Both the position numbers and the translations under genes were made by a program. From positions 496,001 through 560,000 of the forward strand of contig NZ_JAKLUA010000002.1 in assembly GCF_022012435.1 (NCBI RefSeq): 64,000 nt of DNA, written 5' to 3'. The notes under the pieces were generated by a model. The model did not search any database and was not told the DNA's origin. It saw only the letters and a list, made by a program, of their open reading frames with translations. Each line of letters begins with the position of its first letter. Position 1 is the stretch's first letter. This document shows, in pieces, positions 56,601-63,989 of the stretch. This DNA comes from Bradyrhizobium zhengyangense (GTDB lineage Bacteria > Pseudomonadota > Alphaproteobacteria > Rhizobiales > Xanthobacteraceae).

Positions 56601-56854
56601 CGCGGGCGGAAGGACCGAAGACCTATGTCCAGCACGTGCTCGCCGTGCAGAAGGACAAGGTCTGGCCGCTGATCGAGCAGGGCGCGATCATCTACGTCTG
56701 CGGCGACGGCAGCAGGATGGAGCCCGACGTGAAGGCGGCGCTGGTTGCGATCTACCGGGAGAAGAGCGGTGGCGATGCGGCTGCGGGCGCCCGCTGGATC
56801 GAGGAGATGGGTACGAAGAACCGCTACGTGCTGGACGTGTGGGCCGGCGGGTGA
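53618..56854 (+). CDS. CYP102-type self-sufficient P450/NADPH-P450 reductase fusion
   Basis: A 1078-residue fusion like P450 BM3. The P450 half has I-helix AGHETTSG (about 270), ExxR in LKEALRLWPP and heme loop FGNGQRACIG with C413. The reductase half has an FMN flavodoxin region from about 503 (LYGSNLGTAEELATRM), FAD-binding RYYSISSSP and NADPH-binding MIGPGTGLAPFRGFLQER and YVCGDG. It hydroxylates or epoxidises long-chain fatty acids without partner proteins. The ATG at 53618 follows AGGGGGAAG. The leader contains a REP-like CATTGCGAG fragment. No BM3R1-type regulator is beside it. Confidence 0.95.
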   Translation: MSSKNRLDPIPQPPTKPVVGNMLSLDSAAPVQHLTRLAKELGPIFWLDMMGSPIVVVSGHDLVDELSDEKRFDKTVRGALRRVRAVGGDGLFTADTKEPNWSKAHNILLQPFGNRAMQSYHPSMVDIAEQLVHKWERLNADDEIDVVHDMTALTLDTIGLCGFEYRFNSFYRRDYHPFVESLVRSLETIMMTRGLPFEQLWMQKRRKTLGEDVAFMNKMVDEIIAERRKSAEGIDDKKDMLAAMMTGVDRSTGEQLDDVNIRYQINTFLIAGHETTSGLLSYTLYALLKHPDILKKAYDEVDRVFGPDVNAKPTYQQVTQLTYITQILKEALRLWPPAPAYGISPLNDETIGGGKYKLRKGTFITILVTALHRDPSVWGPNPDAFDPENFSKEAEAKRPINAWKPFGNGQRACIGRGFAMHEAALALGMILQRFKLIDHQRYQMHLKETLTMKPEGFKIKVRPRADRERGAYGGPVAATASAPRAPRQPTTRPGHNTPMLVLYGSNLGTAEELATRMADLAEINGFAVHLGPLDEYVGKLPQQGGVLIICASYNGAPPDNATQFVKWLGEDLPKDAFAGVRYAVFGCGNSDWAATYQSVPRFIDEQLSMHGARAVYPRGEGDARSDLDGQFQKWFPAAAQVATKEFGIDWNFTRTAEDDPLYAIEPVAVTAVNTIVAQGGAVAMKVLANDELQNRSGSNPSERSTRHIEVQLPANISYRVGDHLSVVPRNDPTLVDSVARRFGFLPADQIRLQVAEGRRAQLPVGNAVSVGRLLSEFVELQQVATRKQIQTMAEHTRCPVTKPKLLAFVGDEPDTLERYRAEILGKRKSVFDLLLEYPACELPFHVYLEMLSLLAPRYYSISSSPSVDPARCSVTVGVVEGPAASGRGTYKGICSNYLANRRAGDTVYATVRETKAGFRLPDDPSVPVIMIGPGTGLAPFRGFLQERAARKAKGASLGSSMLFFGCRHPDQDFLYADELKALAASGITELFTAFSRAEGPKTYVQHVLAVQKDKVWPLIEQGAIIYVCGDGSRMEPDVKAALVAIYREKSGGDAAAGARWIEEMGTKNRYVLDVWAGG

Positions 56855-56884
56855 CCGCCAGCCCAATCGTGCTAAACGTCTGCC

Positions 56885-57559
56885 ATGATTCCCTGGGAAA
56901 AGCTCGACACCGCCAAAATCCCCGGCTCCGACGAGGAGCTCCGCCTGATGCGGCGGGGCAAGGAGTTCTCGATCAAGCTCGGCACTAACGAGCTGATGAA
57001 TAACCGCCTGTCGGGCTCCGAAGCCGCGCTCGCGACGCTTGCGGCGAAGCAGATCGAGAAAGTCGCAAAGCCCGCTGTTCTGATCGGGGGGCTCGGCATG
57101 GGCTTTACGCTGCGCGCTGCGCTCGCCGTGCTCGGAAGCAAGGCAAAGATCATAGTCTCTGAACTGGTGCCGGCGGTGGTTGCGTGGGCGCGAGGTCCGA
57201 TGGCGGAGGTCTTCGGCGACAGCCTCGATGATGCCAGGGTGAGCATCCGGGAGACCGATGTTGGCGAAATCATCCGTGCGAAGGACTCGACCTTCGACGC
57301 GATCCTGCTCGACGTCGACAATGGGCCGGAAGGGCTGACGCGGAAGGGCAATGACGCGCTCTACAGTGCGAGCGGATTGGCGGCGGCGAAGGCTGCGCTG
57401 CGGCCCGGCGGTGTGCTCGCTGTCTGGTCGTCAGGACCGAACCCCGCCTTCACCAAGCGTCTCGGGCGCGCCGGCTTCGACGTCAACGAGGTCGCCGTCC
57501 GCGCCACCGGCAGAGGCGGCGGCGCGCGCCATGTGATCTGGATCGCGAAGAAGTCTTAA
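56885..57559 (+). CDS. Spermidine synthase-like / class I methyltransferase-fold protein
   Basis: A 224-residue Rossmann-type protein: LIGGLGMGFTLRAAL (cofactor loop), KIIVSELVPAVVAWARG (acidic Glu), DAILLDVDNGPEGLTR and LRPGGVLAVWSSGP. It resembles the SpeE-like proteins of proteobacteria that lack a proven substrate. It begins 30 bases after the CYP102 stop. Its TAA overlaps the stop of the convergent hydrolase gene. Confidence 0.78.
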   Translation: MIPWEKLDTAKIPGSDEELRLMRRGKEFSIKLGTNELMNNRLSGSEAALATLAAKQIEKVAKPAVLIGGLGMGFTLRAALAVLGSKAKIIVSELVPAVVAWARGPMAEVFGDSLDDARVSIRETDVGEIIRAKDSTFDAILLDVDNGPEGLTRKGNDALYSASGLAAAKAALRPGGVLAVWSSGPNPAFTKRLGRAGFDVNEVAVRATGRGGGARHVIWIAKKS

Positions 57560-58515
57560 GCTGCCTTCGCCGCTGCACCATGCGCGTGCTTGTCGATCGC
57601 GCCGATGATCTCTGGCCAGAACCGCATCGGCAGCGCGTGGCCCATGCCCTCGATCATCAACAACTTTGCGCCATGAACTGACTCCGCCGTGTCCTTGCCG
57701 CCTTCAGGGCGGACCAGCGGATCGACCGTGCCGTGGATCACGAGCGTCGGCGTCTTCACGCCATGCAGCCGTTCCTTGCGGCTGCCGGAGGCCAGCACGG
57801 CACGGAGCTGCCGACCGACGCCAGCGGGATTGAGCCCGCGGGCGAAGACGCGTTCGGCACGACCTGGGTCGAGCGCTTCTTCCTCGGGAAAGGAGCCGGC
57901 GCGCAAGACCTTCCAGGTCTCGCCGAAGCGGGTGACGAACTCTTCCTTGCTGCGCGGCGGCGGCGCCATCAGCATCGCGGCGGCCTCCCGCGTCGGCGGC
58001 GGCACGCGCGGATTGCCTGTCGTCGACATGATCGAGGTCAGCGAGCGCACGCGCTGCGGAAACGATAGCGTCACCTCCTGCGCGATCATGCCGCCCATCG
58101 ATGCGCCGACCAGATGTGCCGATTTGATCCCGAGCGCGTCCATCAGGCCGACCGTGTCCTTGGCCATGTCGATCAGCTTGTACGTCGCGGCGACCGGAAT
58201 CCTGAGGAAGCGAAGCTTGAGCAGTTCGAGCGGCGTCAGGCGCTTGCCCCCGGTCAGATGGCTCGACTTTCCGATGTCGCGGTTGTCGAAACGGATCACG
58301 CGAAAGCCGCGGGCGGCGAGCTGCTCGCAGAACGCATCGTCCCAATGGATCATTTGCGCCCCGAGCCCCATGATCAGCAGCAGCGGCTCGGCATTGTCGT
58401 TGCCGAAGATCTCATAGCAGATGTCGATGCCGTTGGCGCGGACGGTCTGCGGCGGCTGATGGGTGGAGGCGTTCACCGGATTGTTCCCCTGTGGCAGGCC
58501 GGAATTGTATCGCAT
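57556..58515 (-). CDS. Alpha/beta hydrolase
   Basis: A 319-residue hydrolase with nucleophile elbow GASMGGM, LLIMGLGAQMIHWDD near the oxyanion site, VIHGTVDPLV (acid) and GMGHALP (His). It resembles esterase/haloperoxidase-like hydrolases of the aclacinomycin methylesterase type. The ATG at 58515 was used; the open frame extends to 58764 but overlaps the promoter area of the divergent PHA genes. No signal peptide. Confidence 0.87.
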   Translation of the reverse strand: MRYNSGLPQGNNPVNASTHQPPQTVRANGIDICYEIFGNDNAEPLLLIMGLGAQMIHWDDAFCEQLAARGFRVIRFDNRDIGKSSHLTGGKRLTPLELLKLRFLRIPVAATYKLIDMAKDTVGLMDALGIKSAHLVGASMGGMIAQEVTLSFPQRVRSLTSIMSTTGNPRVPPPTREAAAMLMAPPPRSKEEFVTRFGETWKVLRAGSFPEEEALDPGRAERVFARGLNPAGVGRQLRAVLASGSRKERLHGVKTPTLVIHGTVDPLVRPEGGKDTAESVHGAKLLMIEGMGHALPMRFWPEIIGAIDKHAHGAAAKAA

Positions 58516-58645
58516 GGTTTGCCGTCGCAAAGAAGCCGTGCGTGCGACATCGCCCTGTCGCTTAGCCGTTGACCGGCCCGTCGCAACGGTGTGGTATGGC
58601 GACAAAAGAGGGGCGCAAGAAGCCCTCGAGACCTGGAGGACGCCG

Positions 58646-59026
58646 ATGACCGACAAGATCACCGACCCTGTCGCCCTGTGGCAGAAGATGGTTGGCGAGA
58701 TGGAGAAGGGCTTCAACTCCTTCGCCACCAAGGCGATGGAGACGCCCGAATTCTCGCAGGCCATGAATCGCGCCGGCGGCGCTGCTGCGGGTGCTCAGAA
58801 ACAGTTCGGCGATCTCATGGAGAAATATCTCCTCTCGATGAATCTGCCGAGCCGCGAGCAGATGACCGGCATTGCCGAGCGCCTGCAAGCCATCGAGGGG
58901 CAGATCGGCGAGATCAAGTCGATGCTGAGCCAGATGTCGGCGGCGTCAGGTGGATCGCCGATCGATACCGCACCGCGGCCGCCTCGCACGAAACGTCCGC
59001 CGTCCGAAGGCGGAGGGCCGAAATGA
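58646..59026 (+). CDS. Short PhaE-like PHA synthase partner
   Basis: A 126-residue protein: MTDKITDPVALWQKMVGEMEKG, a helical middle, LLSMNLPSREQMTGIAERLQAIEGQIGEI and a Pro/Arg-rich tail. NLPSREQMxGIxERL is the segment near the C-terminus of class III PhaE subunits and phasin-like partners. Normal PhaE has about 350 residues, so this looks like only the C-terminal part. A GGAGGA site precedes the ATG. Its TGA overlaps the phaC start (ATGA). Confidence 0.65.
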   Translation: MTDKITDPVALWQKMVGEMEKGFNSFATKAMETPEFSQAMNRAGGAAAGAQKQFGDLMEKYLLSMNLPSREQMTGIAERLQAIEGQIGEIKSMLSQMSAASGGSPIDTAPRPPRTKRPPSEGGGPK

Positions 59027-60105
59027 ACGCGCCGACGGGACTTGATTTCGCAGCAATCCCGGAGCGCATCCAGGCCGAGGTGCAGCGCGCCATCCAGCGC
59101 AGCATCAAGGGCGTGGAATATTTCTCGACCTCCGGTCCGACACTCGGATCGACCCCAAAGGACGTGCTGCATTCGCGCGGCACGATGAGCCTCTACCACT
59201 ACCGGCCGATGTCGGACGAGATTTATCGCGTGCCGGTGCTGGTCGTGATGGCGACCACCAATCGCGGCTACATCCTCGACCTCGTGCCGGGCCAGAGTTT
59301 CATCGAGTTCCTGCTGAGGCGCGGCTACGACGTCTACATGCTCGACTGGAGCGCGCCGCGGCCGGAGGAGCGAAGCCTGCGCATGGAGGACTATGTCCTC
59401 GACTTCATCCCGGATTGCGTCCGCCGGGTGCAGGCCGATTCCGGCGAGCAGGACGTCTCGGTGATCGGCTATTGCTTCGGCGGCGTATTGTCGCTGCTCT
59501 ACGGCTCGATCTTCCCGGACGGGCCGATGAAGAATCTGATCTGCTTCACCACGCCGATCGACTTTCGCGAGATGAAGCTGTTCTCCAATTTCTCCGACCG
59601 CCGCTATTTCGACGTCGACCGCCTCGTCGACAGCGTCGGCAACGTGCCGCCGGAGATGATCCTGTCTTCGTTCGAGATGCTTCGTCCGGCCTCGCGCGCC
59701 GCGAGCCAGATCCAGCTGTGGGAAAACATCTGGAACGACGAGTTCGTGAAATCGTACCGGATGTTCGACCGCTGGGCGACCGACACGCTGCCGCTGGCGG
59801 GCGAATATTTCCGCACCATCACCAAAGACCTGATGTGGGACAACAAGCTCTACAACGACACCATGTCGGTCGGGGGGCGGCCAGCGAAGCTCGCGAACAT
59901 CAAGGTGCCGATCCTGCACGCGGTCGCCGAGCACGATCACATCGTGCCTTATGACGCGGCCAAGCATCTGATCGCGAAGATCGGCTCGGTGGACAAGGAA
60001 GAGGTGATGCTGAAAGGCGGTCACGTTTCGCTGGTCGCCGGCGCCAACGCCATCAAGCGGCTATGGCCGAAACTGGATTCCTGGCTGGGGACAAGATCGA
60101 CATGA
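59023..60105 (+). CDS. phaC: Poly(R)-hydroxyalkanoate synthase, class III-like PhaC
   Basis: A 360-residue polymerase, the size of class III PhaC (about 355) rather than class I (about 590). The lipase-like box GYCFGG carries the catalytic C151; D305 in AEHDHIVP and H334 in GGHVSL complete the triad. It polymerises hydroxyacyl-CoA to PHA at the granule surface. It is coupled to the PhaE-like gene and overlaps the GNAT gene (ATGA). Confidence 0.92.
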   Translation: MNAPTGLDFAAIPERIQAEVQRAIQRSIKGVEYFSTSGPTLGSTPKDVLHSRGTMSLYHYRPMSDEIYRVPVLVVMATTNRGYILDLVPGQSFIEFLLRRGYDVYMLDWSAPRPEERSLRMEDYVLDFIPDCVRRVQADSGEQDVSVIGYCFGGVLSLLYGSIFPDGPMKNLICFTTPIDFREMKLFSNFSDRRYFDVDRLVDSVGNVPPEMILSSFEMLRPASRAASQIQLWENIWNDEFVKSYRMFDRWATDTLPLAGEYFRTITKDLMWDNKLYNDTMSVGGRPAKLANIKVPILHAVAEHDHIVPYDAAKHLIAKIGSVDKEEVMLKGGHVSLVAGANAIKRLWPKLDSWLGTRST

Positions 60106-60695
60106 GTGAGCAGCGTTCCTATCCGCGTCACGTCAAGACCGACGCGGGCGATATCGAGATCCGCCTGATGTCGCCTGCTGATGAAGCGGCCGTGCTCGCC
60201 TTCGGCAAGGGCCTGCCGACCCATGACCTGCTGTTCCTGCCGCGCAACATCAGCGAGCCGAAGGTGCTGTCGGCCTGGGTCAAGGAGATCGAGCGCGGCG
60301 CCATTCAGAGCCTGCTCGCGGTGAAGGACGGCAAGGTCGTCGGCTGCGGCACGCTGGTGCGCGATCCGCACTCCTGGTCGCCCCATGTCGGCGAGATCCG
60401 CATGGTGGTGTCGCAGGACGTGCGCGGGAAGGGGGTGGGGAAGGCGCTGTCGCAGGAGACCTTTGCGCTCGCGCTCGGGGCGGGGCTGGAGAAGCTCTCG
60501 GTCCAGATGACGGTCGACCAGCAGGCGGCGATCGCGCTGTTCGAGAGCCTCGGCTTCAAGGCCGAGGCGCTGCTCCGGGACCATGTCCGGGACGTCGCCG
60601 GCAAGACCCACGACATCGTCGTGCTCGGCCACAACATCGCGCAGGTCCAGGCCCAGATGGAGGCGTATGGGCTGCCAGGCGCCGTCCAGCATTAA
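60102..60695 (+). CDS. GNAT family N-acetyltransferase
   Basis: A 197-residue GNAT protein with acetyl-CoA loop VSQDVRGKGVGKALSQETF (RGKGVGK for the Q/RxxGxG/A motif) and FESLGFKAEALLRDHV near the end. It is the last gene of the PhaE-like/phaC operon, overlapping phaC. The substrate is unknown; it might acylate a granule protein or a CoA-linked compound. Confidence 0.87.
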   Translation: MSEQRSYPRHVKTDAGDIEIRLMSPADEAAVLAFGKGLPTHDLLFLPRNISEPKVLSAWVKEIERGAIQSLLAVKDGKVVGCGTLVRDPHSWSPHVGEIRMVVSQDVRGKGVGKALSQETFALALGAGLEKLSVQMTVDQQAAIALFESLGFKAEALLRDHVRDVAGKTHDIVVLGHNIAQVQAQMEAYGLPGAVQH

Positions 60696-60711
60696 AGGCG
60701 TCGCCTACCGA

Positions 60712-60743
60712 CCAAAACTCGAAATCAACCCCATGCACAGTAG
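60712..60743 (-). repeat. Short dispersed repeat, copy 2 (with adjacent hairpin)
   Basis: The reverse complement reads CTACTGTGCATGGGGTTG followed by ATTTCGAGTTTTGG, as at 21295-21326. Just downstream, GGAGGCAT/ATGCCTCC (60757-60776) is a small perfect hairpin without a T-run that may mark the end of the phaC operon. Confidence 0.65.
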
Positions 60744-60787
60744 GGCGGCGGGCCAGGGAGGCATCAGAATGCCTCCAAATAAGGCTG

Positions 60788-60853
60788 ATCACGAATTCGT
60801 GATATCGCGATGCAACATGATTGTTGCATCGCACAATTAACTATGCCATATAA
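60788..60853 (+). promoter_or_regulatory. Phasin promoter with two palindromic operators
   Basis: The perfect palindrome ATCACGAATTCGTGAT (60788-60803) is followed by the 11-bp inverted repeat GCGATGCAACA-TGAT-TGTTGCATCGC (60807-60832). The right arm overlaps a possible -35 (TTGCAT), with ATATAA at 60848-60853 as -10. TGC/GCA-rich sites in front of phasin genes are bound by the PHA-responsive repressor PhaR in other species (established); PhaR binding here is inferred. Confidence 0.65.
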
Positions 60854-60922
60854 GCCGTGCCCCGGGCCATCGAGGACGGGGTGAGCCCATAGCTCAACCC
60901 AATGAGGATGGAGAGAACCCCC

Positions 60923-61378
60923 ATGACCACCGAAACCAACACCGCCTTCGAGGGCTTCAAAGACGCTTTCAAGAACATCCAGAACCTGGAAGTTCCCGAG
61001 GCTGCCCGCGAATTCGTCAAGAAGACCGCCAACACCGCCAAGGACCGTGCTGCCGAGGTGTTCGCTGGCTCCGAGCGCGTGACCGCCGCCGTCGAGAACG
61101 CGGTGACCGAGTCCGTCACTGAAGCCGGCAAGATCAGCCGCAACATTCAGCAGGCGATCTACGAGGACGCCGAGGCGTTCTTCGCGGGTATCGACAAGCT
61201 CGCGTCCGCCAAGTCGTTCAGCGAAGCCGTCGAGATCCAGTCGAGCCTGCTCCGCGCCCGCGGCGAAGCGTTCGTCTCGCGCACCAAGGCGACCGCCGAC
61301 TATCTCGGCAAGCTCGCCGCCAACGGTGCGAAGTCCGCTCAGGACAACTTTGCCAAGGTCTACAACAAGACCGCCTGA
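60923..61378 (+). CDS. Phasin family protein
   Basis: A 151-residue helical protein with the phasin pattern FEGFKDAFKNIQNLEVPEAAREF, then Ala/Glu-rich amphipathic helices (AEVFAGSERVTAAVENAVTE) and TKATADYLGKLAANGAKSAQ. It coats PHA granules and limits their size. The ATG at 60923 follows GGAGAG. Own promoter with palindromic operators upstream and its own terminator downstream, so it is expressed independently of phaC. Confidence 0.92.
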   Translation: MTTETNTAFEGFKDAFKNIQNLEVPEAAREFVKKTANTAKDRAAEVFAGSERVTAAVENAVTESVTEAGKISRNIQQAIYEDAEAFFAGIDKLASAKSFSEAVEIQSSLLRARGEAFVSRTKATADYLGKLAANGAKSAQDNFAKVYNKTA

Positions 61379-61409
61379 TCTGGCGCCCTGAGACCAAACT
61401 GAAATTTGA

Positions 61410-61435
61410 GGCCCGCTTCGGCGGGCCTTTTGTTT
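61410..61435 (+). terminator. Rho-independent terminator of the phasin gene
   Basis: Stem GGCCCGC/GCGGGCC with loop TTCG, followed by TTTTGTTT, 31 bases after the phasin stop. Confidence 0.93.
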
Positions 61436-61441
61436 GCGCTG

Positions 61442-61560
61442 CCGTCATTGCGAGGAGCTCGCGACAAAATTGCGTAGCAATTTTGCGCTGATGCGACGAA
61501 GCAATCCAGAGTCCCTCCGTGGAAAGACTCTGGATTGCTTCGCTTCGCTCGCAATGACGG
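61442..61560. repeat. REP-like palindrome (CGTCATTGCGAG family), long form
   Basis: The outer arms are CGTCATTGCGAG... and ...CTCGCAATGACGG. Inner arms include GAAGCAATCCAGAGTC and GACTCTGGATTGCTTC, and a small AAAATTGCGTAGCAATTTT hairpin. Same family as 2187-2266. It lies between the phasin terminator and the DUF445 gene. Confidence 0.85.
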
Positions 61561-61577
61561 AGTACTGTGATGCAGTC

Positions 61578-62864
61578 ATGGATTCATCTACCAACTTCTC
61601 GTTTGATACACCTGCCGACGCGGAACGGGCAGCCGAGCTGCGCCGCGTCAAGGCGCTGGCGACGCTGGTGCTGGCCTCGACGCTTCTGCTGTTCGTCGTC
61701 GCGAAATGGCTGCTGCCGGTGCATCCCGCGTTCGGCTTCATCGCCGCTTTCGCGGAAGCCGCCACCATCGGCGGGCTCGCCGACTGGTATGCTGTGGTCG
61801 CGCTGTTCAAGCGGCCGCTCGGCCTGCCGATTCCGCACACCGCGATCATCCAGAGCAATCAGGCCCGCATCGCCGACAAGCTCGGCGAGTTCATCCAGGT
61901 GCATTTCCTCGAGGCTGGTCCGGTCGACGCCAAGCTGAGAGAGATCGATTTCGGCTCTTTCGTCGCCGACTGGCTGCGCGATCGCAAACGCAGCGATGAT
62001 CTTGCTCGCTTTGCTCTGCGGCTATTGCCGGAGGCCGTGTCCGCGACGGAAAGCTCCGGCCTGATGACCTTCATCATCCGCCGCATGTCGACACAAATCC
62101 AGGCGATCGACCTCGCGCCGCTCGCAGCCGGCACGCTGCGCGGCTTCGTCGCGGAGGGGCGGCACCAGATCCTGTTTGACGATCTGCTGCGCGTGATGCA
62201 CGAGACGCTGACCCAGAAAGAGACCATGGCAATGATCCGCGACAAGGTGCGCGCGGAGTTGCCGACCCTGCTCAACCTCTATCGCGCCGACAAGTTTCTC
62301 GTGAACAAGATTGTCTCGTCGGCAACGGCTTTCTTCAACGAGGTGCGCAGCGATCCCAAGCATCCGTTCCGCGGCGAGTTCGACCGCATGGTGCTGAGCT
62401 TCGTCGATCGGCTCGGTACCGACCAGGCCTATATCGATCGCATCGATGGCTTGAAGCGCGATTTCCTGGCGCGGCCAGAGCTTGCCGATCTCGCCCGCAC
62501 CGTCTGGGCCAACACGCGCTCCTTCATCGAGCGCAGCGCATCCGGTGAAACGCAGGTGCTGCAGCATCATCTCGCCGGCATGTTCGTTTCGGCGGGCGAT
62601 GCGCTCGCCGGCGATGCCGAGCTGCGCGGTGAGATCAACCAGGGCCTGGTGACGGTGCTGCGCAGCTTCGTCGCCGACCAGAAGAGCGGCGTCTCGACCT
62701 TCATCTCCGACCAGGTCAAGTCGTGGGACATGGCGCAGCTGATTTCGCTGATCGAAATCAACATCGGACGCGACCTGCAATACATCCGCTTCAACGGCTC
62801 GCTGATCGGCGGACTCGCGGGATTGGCGCTGTACTGCGTAGAATTCCTGCTCCGATTGTTGTGA
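61578..62864 (+). CDS. DUF445 family membrane protein
   Basis: A 428-residue inner-membrane protein. The N-terminal helix LVLASTLLLFVVAKWLL is followed by the family-typical FGFIAAFAEAATIGGLADWYAVVALFKRPLGLPIPHTAII; a last helix is at the C-terminus (GGLAGLALYCVEFLLRLL). The long middle region is helical and probably lies on one side of the membrane. Function of DUF445 (YjiN-like) proteins is unknown. The ATG at 61578 lies just after the REP element. Confidence 0.88.
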   Translation: MDSSTNFSFDTPADAERAAELRRVKALATLVLASTLLLFVVAKWLLPVHPAFGFIAAFAEAATIGGLADWYAVVALFKRPLGLPIPHTAIIQSNQARIADKLGEFIQVHFLEAGPVDAKLREIDFGSFVADWLRDRKRSDDLARFALRLLPEAVSATESSGLMTFIIRRMSTQIQAIDLAPLAAGTLRGFVAEGRHQILFDDLLRVMHETLTQKETMAMIRDKVRAELPTLLNLYRADKFLVNKIVSSATAFFNEVRSDPKHPFRGEFDRMVLSFVDRLGTDQAYIDRIDGLKRDFLARPELADLARTVWANTRSFIERSASGETQVLQHHLAGMFVSAGDALAGDAELRGEINQGLVTVLRSFVADQKSGVSTFISDQVKSWDMAQLISLIEINIGRDLQYIRFNGSLIGGLAGLALYCVEFLLRLL

Positions 62865-63066
62865 CTTTTGCGTCACGCCCAACAGCATTAACGCGCGAGC
62901 CTATTGTGGCCCGGCATCTCTCCCGCTTGAATGTGTGGAACCGGCCGCCTAGCTGATTCATGTTGCGCTGCGGAACGATCAAGAAGCCGGCGTATTGGAA
63001 TTCATGCCCATTGCCGGCATCGCGGCCGGCGGGCTCTTCAGGAATTCTTCCCAAGGGGATCCATTG

Positions 63067-63837
63067 ATGACCGCAACTGCCCAGACGCTGCGTCCGCCGT
63101 CCCGCACTCTGATGTTTCTGGAAGGGCGCGCGATCCACGAGTTCGGCGCATTCCTCGGCGCGTTGCCGCTGCTGAGCCTCGCGCCGCGTGGCGACGGGCA
63201 TCCGGTGCTGGTGCTGCCCGGCCTTGTGGCCTCCGATGCCTCCACGGGCGCGCTGCGCACCTTTCTGACCAGCAAGGGCTATGCGGTCAGCGGCTGGCGT
63301 CAGGGCCGCAATTACGGCCTGCGCGAGGGCGTGCAGGATGGGATGATCGATCTGGTCGAGGAGCTCAACGATACGCACGGTCGCAAGATCAGCCTGGTCG
63401 GCTGGAGCCTTGGTGGCCTCTATGCGCGCCAACTCGCCAAGATGATGCCTGAGCGCGTGCGCCAGGTGATCACCCTCGGCAGCCCCTTCGCGGGTAACCC
63501 CCGGTCGACCAATGCCTGGCGCGTCTACGAATGGGCGAGCGGACGGAAGTCCGACGAAGTTGATCCGCGCTTCGGTGGCGAGCTTGCCGTGCCGCCGCCG
63601 GTGCCAACCACCGCCATCTTCAGCCGCACCGACGGCGTCTGCGCCTGGCAAGGCTGCATGGAAAAGACCGGCGCGCAGACCGAGAGCATCGAGGTCGACA
63701 GCAGCCATTGCGGCATGGGCCATCATCCCGCCGCCGTCTACGCGGTCGCCGACCGTCTCGCGCAGAAGGAAGGCGCGTGGCGGCCGTTCGATCGCAGCGG
63801 CTGGCGCAGCCTCGCCTATCCCGATCCGCATCGGTAG
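63067..63837 (+). CDS. Alpha/beta hydrolase (lipase-like), paralogue of 50175-50975
   Basis: A 256-residue protein with oxyanion region HPVLVLPGLVASD, nucleophile elbow GWSLGG, VITLGSPFAGNPRS and SSHCGMGHHPAAVYAVADRL (candidate His). The ATG at 63067 follows AAGGGG; an ATG at 62995 in the same frame is less likely. Two related hydrolases lie 13 kb apart around the storage-lipid genes, which suggests duplication. The substrate is not known. Confidence 0.85.
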   Translation: MTATAQTLRPPSRTLMFLEGRAIHEFGAFLGALPLLSLAPRGDGHPVLVLPGLVASDASTGALRTFLTSKGYAVSGWRQGRNYGLREGVQDGMIDLVEELNDTHGRKISLVGWSLGGLYARQLAKMMPERVRQVITLGSPFAGNPRSTNAWRVYEWASGRKSDEVDPRFGGELAVPPPVPTTAIFSRTDGVCAWQGCMEKTGAQTESIEVDSSHCGMGHHPAAVYAVADRLAQKEGAWRPFDRSGWRSLAYPDPHR

Positions 63838-63847
63838 CGCGCATCTT

Positions 63848-63989
63848 CACCTCTCCCCGCTTGCGGGGAGAGGTCGGATCGCTCTCTTGCGATCCGGGTG
63901 AGGGGGTACAGGTCTCACGTCGATCTCATTCGAGGAGAGAGGCCCCTCGCCCCAACCCTCTCCCCCCGTAAGAACGGGGAGAGGGAGAG
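63848..63989. repeat. CTCTCCCCGC-type palindromic repeat
   Basis: Opens with CTCTCCCCGC-TT-GCGGGGAGAG and closes with CTCTCCCC...GGGGAGAG, with CGGATCGC/GCGATCCG inside. Non-coding; the same type is widespread in Rhizobiales genomes. It follows the hydrolase stop and reaches almost to the window end. Confidence 0.85.
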
